Source: Acidobacteriota bacterium (lineage in GTDB: Bacteria; Acidobacteriota; Holophagae; Holophagales; Holophagaceae). From it: a stretch of 64,000 nt of DNA. The notes under the pieces were generated by a model. The model saw only the letters and a list, made by a program, of their open reading frames with translations. It was not told where the DNA came from and made no database searches. Each line of letters opens with the position of its first letter. Position 1 is the first letter of the stretch. Where the stretch lies: contig JACPUT010000011.1 in the NCBI GenBank assembly GCA_016192145.1, forward strand, positions 124,001 to 188,000, written 5' to 3'. A program made the translations under genes and the position numbers. Of this stretch, positions 59,509-64,000 are shown piece by piece.

Positions 59509-60666
59509 ATGACCGCGCCTTCCCGTCCCCTTGACCAGTACGTTCGCGACCTCGCCCTGAAGCCCATCGCGGCCAAGGTGCAGGCGGGCGAACGACTGAC
59601 CTTCGAGGATGGCCTCGCACTCTACGCGACGAAGGACCTCACGGGCCTGGGCGCCCTGGCGAACCACGTTCGCCTGCAGAAGCACGGCCTGAAGACCTAC
59701 TTCGTGCAGAACCGCCGCCTCTCCTACACGAACATCTGCTACACCCACTGCCAGTTCTGCGCCTTCCAGGCCAAGCCCGGCGATCCCCGGGCCTACGTGC
59801 TGAGCGCCGAGGACATCGTGAAGGAGCTCTCCAAGCCCGAGAACGCCGGCGTGAAGGAGCTGCACATGGTGGCGGGCCACTACCCGAAATTGAAGATCGA
59901 CTACTTCGAAAACCTCTTCCGCTCCATCAAGGCCGCCTTCCCGCAGCTGCACCTGAAGGTCTTCACCATGGTGGAGATGGACTACTACGCCAAAGTCTCG
60001 GGACTCACGACCTCCGAGTTCATCGACCGCTGCGTGGCCGCGGGCCTGGAGAGCTGCCCCGGCGGCGGCGCCGAGATCTTCGACGCGGGCATCCGCGAGG
60101 AAATCTGCGTGGGGAAGAAGGACGCCAACGTATGGCTCCGCAACGCCGAGCTCTGCCACGAGAAGGGCATCCCCACCAACTGCACCATGCTTTACGGCCA
60201 CATTGAGAAGCCCGAGCACAAGGTGGACCACCTGCTCCGTCTGCGGGACCTCCAGGACCGCAGCCAGGCCAAGGGGCTCACGGGCTTCCTCGCCTACATC
60301 CCCCTGGCCTACCAGAACGAGAACAATGAGCTGAGCCGCAAGCACGTGATCCACGAGACCACGGGCGTGCAGGATCTCCGCGAGATCGCCGTGGCCCGCC
60401 TCATGCTCGACAACATCCCGCACGTGAAGGCCTACTGGGTGATGATCGGCGCCGGGCTGGCGCAGGTGGGCCTGCACTACGGCGCCAACGACCTCGACGG
60501 CACCATCATCGAAGAGGAAATCGCCCACGACGCCGGCGCCACGAGCCCCCAGGCCCTCTCCAAGGCCGAGCTGGTGCGCCTCATCCAGGAGGCCGGCTTC
60601 GAGGCCCTGGAGCGCGACAACCTCTACCAGACCTACGACCTGGAAACCGGCGCCGCCCTGAGCTGA
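59509..60666 (+). CDS. mqnE: Aminodeoxyfutalosine synthase (radical SAM)
   Basis: MqnE joins the enolpyruvyl product of chorismate to SAM to make aminofutalosine, the entry to the futalosine menaquinone pathway. The 385-residue radical SAM protein has the cluster motif CYTHCQFC (Cys77, 81, 84) and family segments ELHMVAGHYPKLKIDYFENL, ESCPGGGAEIF, GIPTNCTMLYGHIEKPEHKVDHL and IPLAYQNENNEL. GGAG precedes ATG 59509. The start of the next gene overlaps its stop by 1 nt. No other mqn genes are in the window. Confidence 0.94.
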   Translation: MTAPSRPLDQYVRDLALKPIAAKVQAGERLTFEDGLALYATKDLTGLGALANHVRLQKHGLKTYFVQNRRLSYTNICYTHCQFCAFQAKPGDPRAYVLSAEDIVKELSKPENAGVKELHMVAGHYPKLKIDYFENLFRSIKAAFPQLHLKVFTMVEMDYYAKVSGLTTSEFIDRCVAAGLESCPGGGAEIFDAGIREEICVGKKDANVWLRNAELCHEKGIPTNCTMLYGHIEKPEHKVDHLLRLRDLQDRSQAKGLTGFLAYIPLAYQNENNELSRKHVIHETTGVQDLREIAVARLMLDNIPHVKAYWVMIGAGLAQVGLHYGANDLDGTIIEEEIAHDAGATSPQALSKAELVRLIQEAGFEALERDNLYQTYDLETGAALS

Positions 60667-61226
60667 TGGAACCCTTCGAGTCCAAGGCCGAACTCCGCAT
60701 CCGCTACGGCGCGCTGCGGGACGGCCTGGGGGCGGAAGCCCGCGCCGAGGCCTCCCGCCGGATCTGCCAGCACCTTGGGAAGCTCTTCAAGGAGCGCCAC
60801 ATCCGCAGCGCCGCGGTGTTCTGGCCCATCCGCAGCGAGGTGGACCTGCGCCCCCTTATCGACGCGCATCCCGACCTCACCTTCCTATTCCCGCGCCTCG
60901 CCAGCACGAAACCCCCGCGCCTCATCTGGGGCCCCGAGCCGCTGGAAAAGGGGATCTTCGGCTTGATGGAGCCCGCCTTCGCCCAGCACCTCACCCCGCC
61001 CGTGCAGGTGGTGCTGGTGCCGGGCCTCGCCTTCGACGCCAGCGGATATCGCCTGGGCTACGGCGGTGGCTACTACGACGCGCTGCTCGGGCACCTGAAC
61101 GAGGATGTGCTCGCCGTGGCCGTGGGCTTCGAGGCCCAACGCACGGCGGCCGTGCCGGTGGAGCCGCTGGACATGCCGGTGGATGGGCTGGTCACCGAGG
61201 CCGGGGTGAAGTGGTTTGATCGGTAG
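60666..61226 (+). CDS. 5-formyltetrahydrofolate cyclo-ligase
   Basis: The enzyme converts 5-formyl-THF to methenyl-THF with ATP. The 186-residue protein has the N-terminal KAELRIRYGALRD basic helix and the FWPIRSEVDLRPLI segment. The hallmark VPGLAFDASGYRLGYGGGYYDALL is present. TGATG overlap with mqnE implies cotranslation. A periodic inverted repeat follows. Confidence 0.93.
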   Translation: MEPFESKAELRIRYGALRDGLGAEARAEASRRICQHLGKLFKERHIRSAAVFWPIRSEVDLRPLIDAHPDLTFLFPRLASTKPPRLIWGPEPLEKGIFGLMEPAFAQHLTPPVQVVLVPGLAFDASGYRLGYGGGYYDALLGHLNEDVLAVAVGFEAQRTAAVPVEPLDMPVDGLVTEAGVKWFDR

Positions 61227-61240
61227 AAAAATCAAAGAAA

Positions 61241-61314
61241 GCCAGTGATGAACAGTGATGAACGGTGATGGATCTGCGGTCAGTTATCACCGTTCATCAC
61301 TGTTCATCACCGGC
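61241..61314. repeat. Periodic-arm inverted repeat (10-nt units) between convergent genes
   Basis: The left arm 61241-61269 and the right arm 61286-61314 pair at 28 of 29 positions. Each arm has three GTGATGAAC-type units at 10-nt spacing. The spacer is 16 nt. T-rich tracts follow on both strands, so it may serve both convergent genes as terminator. Confidence 0.92.
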
Positions 61315-61334
61315 CTGTCTTTCTTTTCTCCCGG

Positions 61335-62567
61335 CTACCCGAGCTCACCGGCCACGTAGCCCGTGCTGAACGCCGCCTGCAGGTTGTAGCCGCCCACCGG
61401 CCCATCGAGATCCAGCACCTCCCCGCAGGCCCAGAGGTTGTCGAACCCCTTCACGCGCATGGTCTGCGGATCCACCCCTTCCAGCTTCAACCCTCCGGCG
61501 GCGACTTCCCCTCGGGCCAGATTCACGGAACCGGGCTCTCCCAGCGGCAGCTCCGTCACGGCAGCCACCATCGCCCGGCGACCCGCCTTCGGGAGATCCT
61601 TCAGCCGCTGCTCCGCGGGCATGCCGCTTCCGACCACCAGGGGCTCGCAAAGGCGCTCCGGCAGGACCCGCTTCAGCCAGGTGACGGCCTTGAGTTGGGG
61701 GTTGTCCTTCATCTCGAATTGAAGGGCGAGGTCCACCGCTTCGGGCGTGCCGGGCACGGAGGCATATCCCAGCCAAGCCGCGCCGGATCGGCGGGCCGTT
61801 TCCGCGGCTTGGCTCAACTCCAGGGCGGCAGGGCCACTGATGCCTTCCCGGGTGAAGACGAGATCTCCGGCGAAATCCGCCAGGCGCTTGCCCCCGGCCC
61901 CGGCGCGCAACCAGAGGCGGCCTTCGCGCAAGGCCACGCCTTCCCACTCGGGGCGGGGACGCTTGAGGGGGATGGGCGCCAGGGCCGGGAACCAGGGCCG
62001 AACCGCGACCCCCAGGCCCTTCAGCCAACCCAGGGCCTCGCCCCGGGTGCCCGTTTCGGGATAGCTGGCACCCCCACAAGCGAGGATCACGGCATCGCCC
62101 TCAAGGCGGCCGCCATCCTCCAGGTGTACACCCCTGAGGGTGGGGGCCCGGCCCTCCACCTCGATCACGCGCGCCCTGAACCGCACATCCACGCCGGCGC
62201 GCTCGACAAGGGACTGGAAGGCCGCCACCACTGCGGCGGCGCTGCCGGGACGATCCGCCGGGAACACGCGGCCGTTGTCCCGCGTATAGGTCTCCACGCC
62301 TTCGCGGCGCAGGAGGGCGATGACGTCCGCATTGGTGAAACGATGCACCGAGGGACGGAGGAAGCGGGCCTGATCCTTAGTGAAGGCGCCGAGGACCTCC
62401 TTCACCGGGCCATCGTGGGTGATGTTGCACTTGCCCCCGCCACTGATGCGGAGCTTCACACCCAGCTTGCCGTTGGCCTCCAACAGGATCACGCGGTGAC
62501 CGGCTGACGCCGCCCGCCAAGCCGCCACCATGCCCGCCGCGCCACCGCCGATGATGAGCACCCTCAT
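61335..62567 (-). CDS. BaiN/HI0933-like NAD(P)/FAD flavoprotein
   Basis: The 410-residue flavoprotein has FAD motif VLIIGGGAAGMVAAWRAA and the family signature LRISGGGKCNITH. ACGGASYPETGTRGEALGW and the C-terminal ACGEVLDLDGPVGGYNLQAAFSTGY are also typical. Members are oxidoreductases of uncertain substrate. ATG 62567 has GGAGG 6 nt upstream and overlaps the stop of a 25-codon leader ORF (ATGA). Confidence 0.92.
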   Translation of the reverse strand: MRVLIIGGGAAGMVAAWRAASAGHRVILLEANGKLGVKLRISGGGKCNITHDGPVKEVLGAFTKDQARFLRPSVHRFTNADVIALLRREGVETYTRDNGRVFPADRPGSAAAVVAAFQSLVERAGVDVRFRARVIEVEGRAPTLRGVHLEDGGRLEGDAVILACGGASYPETGTRGEALGWLKGLGVAVRPWFPALAPIPLKRPRPEWEGVALREGRLWLRAGAGGKRLADFAGDLVFTREGISGPAALELSQAAETARRSGAAWLGYASVPGTPEAVDLALQFEMKDNPQLKAVTWLKRVLPERLCEPLVVGSGMPAEQRLKDLPKAGRRAMVAAVTELPLGEPGSVNLARGEVAAGGLKLEGVDPQTMRVKGFDNLWACGEVLDLDGPVGGYNLQAAFSTGYVAGELG

Positions 62568-62641
62568 GCCGCACCTCCTGTGCGGCACCCCTTCGGGGCC
62601 ACGCGATGCGTGGTGGCCCTGCGCTCCTGCTTCGGCCTCAT
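62564..62641 (-). CDS. Putative 25-residue leader peptide, copy 1
   Basis: This short ORF starts at ATG 62641 with its own GGAGGTGCGGC ribosome site and ends in TGA overlapping the flavoprotein ATG. The peptide is Arg/Thr-rich (RRATTHRVAPKGCRTGGAA at the end). It belongs to a 74-bp tandem duplication. Translation is unproven; the frame may be a by-product of the repeated start region. Confidence 0.4.
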   Translation of the reverse strand: MRPKQERRATTHRVAPKGCRTGGAA

Positions 62642-62712
62642 GCCGCACCTCCTGTGCGGCACCCCTTCGGGGCCACGCGATGCGTGGTGGCCCTGCGCCC
62701 CTGCGTCGGTCT
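62565..62712. repeat. Tandem duplication of a 74-bp start region
   Basis: The units 62565-62638 and 62639-62712 are nearly identical, differing at about four positions. Each contains CAT (an ATG on the minus strand), a GGAGG ribosome site and two internal palindromes (CACGCGATGCGTG and CCCCTTCGGGG). Confidence 0.92.
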
Positions 62713-62715
62713 CAT
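62638..62715 (-). CDS. Putative 25-residue leader peptide, copy 2
   Basis: The second copy starts at ATG 62715 (GGA 5 nt upstream) and ends in TGA overlapping the start of copy 1. It differs from copy 1 at two residues (Lys/Thr and Glu/Gly). The two copies and the flavoprotein start form a chain of three ATGA couplings. Confidence 0.4.
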   Translation of the reverse strand: MRPTQGRRATTHRVAPKGCRTGGAA

Positions 62716-62755
62716 GGTTCCATCATGGGCCAGAGGTTGAATGGCGAAAAGAAAA

Positions 62756-62818
62756 CCGGAGATGAACAGAGATGAACGGAGATGGGATCCGCCTGCATCC
62801 ATCTCCGTTCATCTCCGG
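62756..62818. repeat. Periodic-arm inverted repeat (10-nt units) after the SOD gene
   Basis: The left arm 62756-62785 has three GAGATGAAC-type units; the right arm 62799-62818 has two. On the minus strand the hairpin is followed by TTTTCTTTT, and on the plus strand by GGTTTTTG. It is placed to terminate the minus-strand superoxide dismutase transcript. Confidence 0.88.
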
Positions 62819-62839
62819 CGGTTTTTGTTTGCTCTGACC

Positions 62840-63424
62840 TCACCGGCCGTAAGCCGCTTCCACGAACCTCCAGTCGATCAACGGCCTCACCGCCTCCACG
62901 TACTTGCCCCGACCCGTGGGCCGGAAATCCGTGGCGTAGGCGTGCTCCCAGACATCCAGGGCCAGCACCACCTCCATGCCCACGGGTACGCCGTTCTGAT
63001 GGTCCTCCAGGAAGGCGTGGGCCAGTTCGCCGTTGGTGGGGTCCTTGAGTAGGGTGCCCCAGCCGATGCCCGGCATGGTGCAGGTGTCCGCGAAGGCCTT
63101 CCACCAAGCCTCGAAGCTGCCCCACTGGGTCGCGATGCGCTTCTGCAGCGGATGGGTGGGATCCGGGGCGCCAGGGGTGGCGGAGAGCATGCGGAAATAG
63201 GATTCGTGCAATCGCATGCCGCTGAACTCGAAGCCCAGCCGACGCCGGTATTCCTTGAGCTCCAAGCTGAAGCGTCCTTCGGTTTCCGCGGCGCGCACCA
63301 CCTCCAGCAATTTGTTGGTGCGATCCACATAGCCTCGGTGCAAGGCGAGATGGTCGGCCAGCAATTCCTTGGAAAGGCCGGGCAGGCCCTCGGGGAAGGT
63401 GAGATCCAGGTAGGTGTAGGCCAT
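62840..63424 (-). CDS. Fe/Mn superoxide dismutase
   Basis: The 194-residue enzyme converts superoxide to hydrogen peroxide and oxygen. Metal ligands are His29 (LALHRGYVDRTNKLL), His73 (MRLHESYF), Asp157 and His161 (LALDVWEHAYATDF). The length and the WEHAY motif match the family, although the N-terminal sequence is divergent. GGAG precedes ATG 63424; the frame is open further upstream but not family-like. No signal peptide, so it is cytoplasmic. Confidence 0.92.
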   Translation of the reverse strand: MAYTYLDLTFPEGLPGLSKELLADHLALHRGYVDRTNKLLEVVRAAETEGRFSLELKEYRRRLGFEFSGMRLHESYFRMLSATPGAPDPTHPLQKRIATQWGSFEAWWKAFADTCTMPGIGWGTLLKDPTNGELAHAFLEDHQNGVPVGMEVVLALDVWEHAYATDFRPTGRGKYVEAVRPLIDWRFVEAAYGR

Positions 63425-63713
63425 GGGGGCTCCGGGAAGGTTGCCCATTCTGCGCTCCTCCGGGGGGCCTGTCCAAGCCATGTGCCGGCCGGGCGACTGA
63501 GTCGGGGAACCCCCAGATCCGGCGCATGTGACCGCCAACATTTCTTCCCGCCCCTGAGAATCGCTCCTTGCCGGAGGGGCTCTGGAGATTAGGTTGGGAT
63601 CGAGTCCGTCGCGAGGAAGCTGATCGGCGTCCGACGGCTGGGAAGTGGGTTCTTTGCGCTGCGGGAATCGTGCGGCGGAAGGCCCATGGCCCTGAATCCG
63701 GAGCGGAGTCCCC

Positions 63714-64000
63714 ATGAATGGATCGATCATCCTCGGCGCCATCGCACTGGTTCTCTTCGCGGCCTTTGGAACGGTCTTCCTGCTGGAATTGCGGCGATGT
63801 TCCAAGGCCATGATCCAGTGGCTCAACAGTACGGAGCAGCACTTGGGCACCATGGCCGAAGAGGCCCGGGAGGCCCGCTGCACCTGGGATCACCTGGCCA
63901 CCCGGATGGAGGCCAGCTGCGAGCCACTCATTCAGATGGGTGCGACCACCCGCACCCTTACCAACGAAGTCCAGCTCCTCCGGGATCGCTACCAGGAGGG
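63714..64000 (+). CDS. Membrane-anchored hypothetical protein, partial
   Basis: Only the first 95 codons are in the window. They show an N-terminal transmembrane helix (IILGAIALVLFAAFGTVFLL) followed by a helical, probably coiled-coil region (RCSKAMIQWLNSTEQHLGTMAEEAREAR). This resembles DUF948-type anchored proteins or RmuC-like N-termini, but neither can be confirmed. CGGAG precedes ATG 63714. The gene runs off the end. Confidence 0.65.
   Translation, partial: MNGSIILGAIALVLFAAFGTVFLLELRRCSKAMIQWLNSTEQHLGTMAEEAREARCTWDHLATRMEASCEPLIQMGATTRTLTNEVQLLRDRYQE

Overview
The window is a GC-rich stretch of a Gram-negative bacterial chromosome with densely packed genes. LpxC (lipid A), a menaquinol-type succinate dehydrogenase, the futalosine-pathway enzyme MqnE, an adenosylcobalamin-dependent ribonucleotide reductase, a membrane pyrophosphatase and two S9A prolyl-oligopeptidase-type peptidases occur together. 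I infer an acidobacterium of the Holophaga/Geothrix kind from this gene mix. That placement is inference: no rRNA gene is present to confirm it.

Layout. 1-310: hairpins and a tRNA-Thr(CGU) on the minus strand. 373-9093: a prolyl oligopeptidase, PIN-PhoH ATPase, tyrS, a DUF4388-SPOR membrane protein, rlpA and ispD. 9169-18423: lpxC, then a nearly complete histidine operon in the order hisD, hisC fused to a HAD phosphatase, hisB, hisH, hisA, hisF, hisIE, hisZ, hisG. The HAD half may supply the histidinol-phosphate phosphatase that is otherwise missing. 18529-27646: small hypotheticals, a TIGR02757 protein, nrdJ behind three phased NrdR-like boxes, a 190-bp MITE-like element, an EF-hand protein, and a translationally coupled MoaD-like/BNR-repeat pair. 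27828-40112: histidine kinase, methyltransferase, malate and isocitrate dehydrogenases, a cNMP-binding protein, a class III cyclase, a secreted oligopeptidase B and membrane pyrophosphatase. 40675-46668: sdhCAB, carbonic anhydrase, coaBC and DinB. 46782-51867: rpoZ, then a TetR-controlled HlyD/ABC/ABC/ABC-2 efflux operon. 51957-58590: a minus-strand CusABC-type metal efflux operon bracketed by two small Cys-rich exported proteins. 58748-64000: a PepSY-like membrane protein, mqnE, 5-formyl-THF cyclo-ligase, a BaiN/HI0933-like flavoprotein with tandem duplicated leader ORFs, superoxide dismutase and the start of a membrane protein.

Working together: mdh, icd and sdhCAB are TCA-cycle enzymes feeding electrons to menaquinone, and mqnE makes that menaquinone. 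The his operon is a tightly overlapped transcription unit broken only by one inverted repeat between hisB and hisH.

The most striking unexplained signal is a family of eight intergenic inverted repeats. Each arm is itself a short tandem array (2 to 4 units) with a constant period of 7, 8, 9 or 10 nt within a copy. Unit sequences differ between copies but the architecture is the same. I do not recognise this as a described element class.
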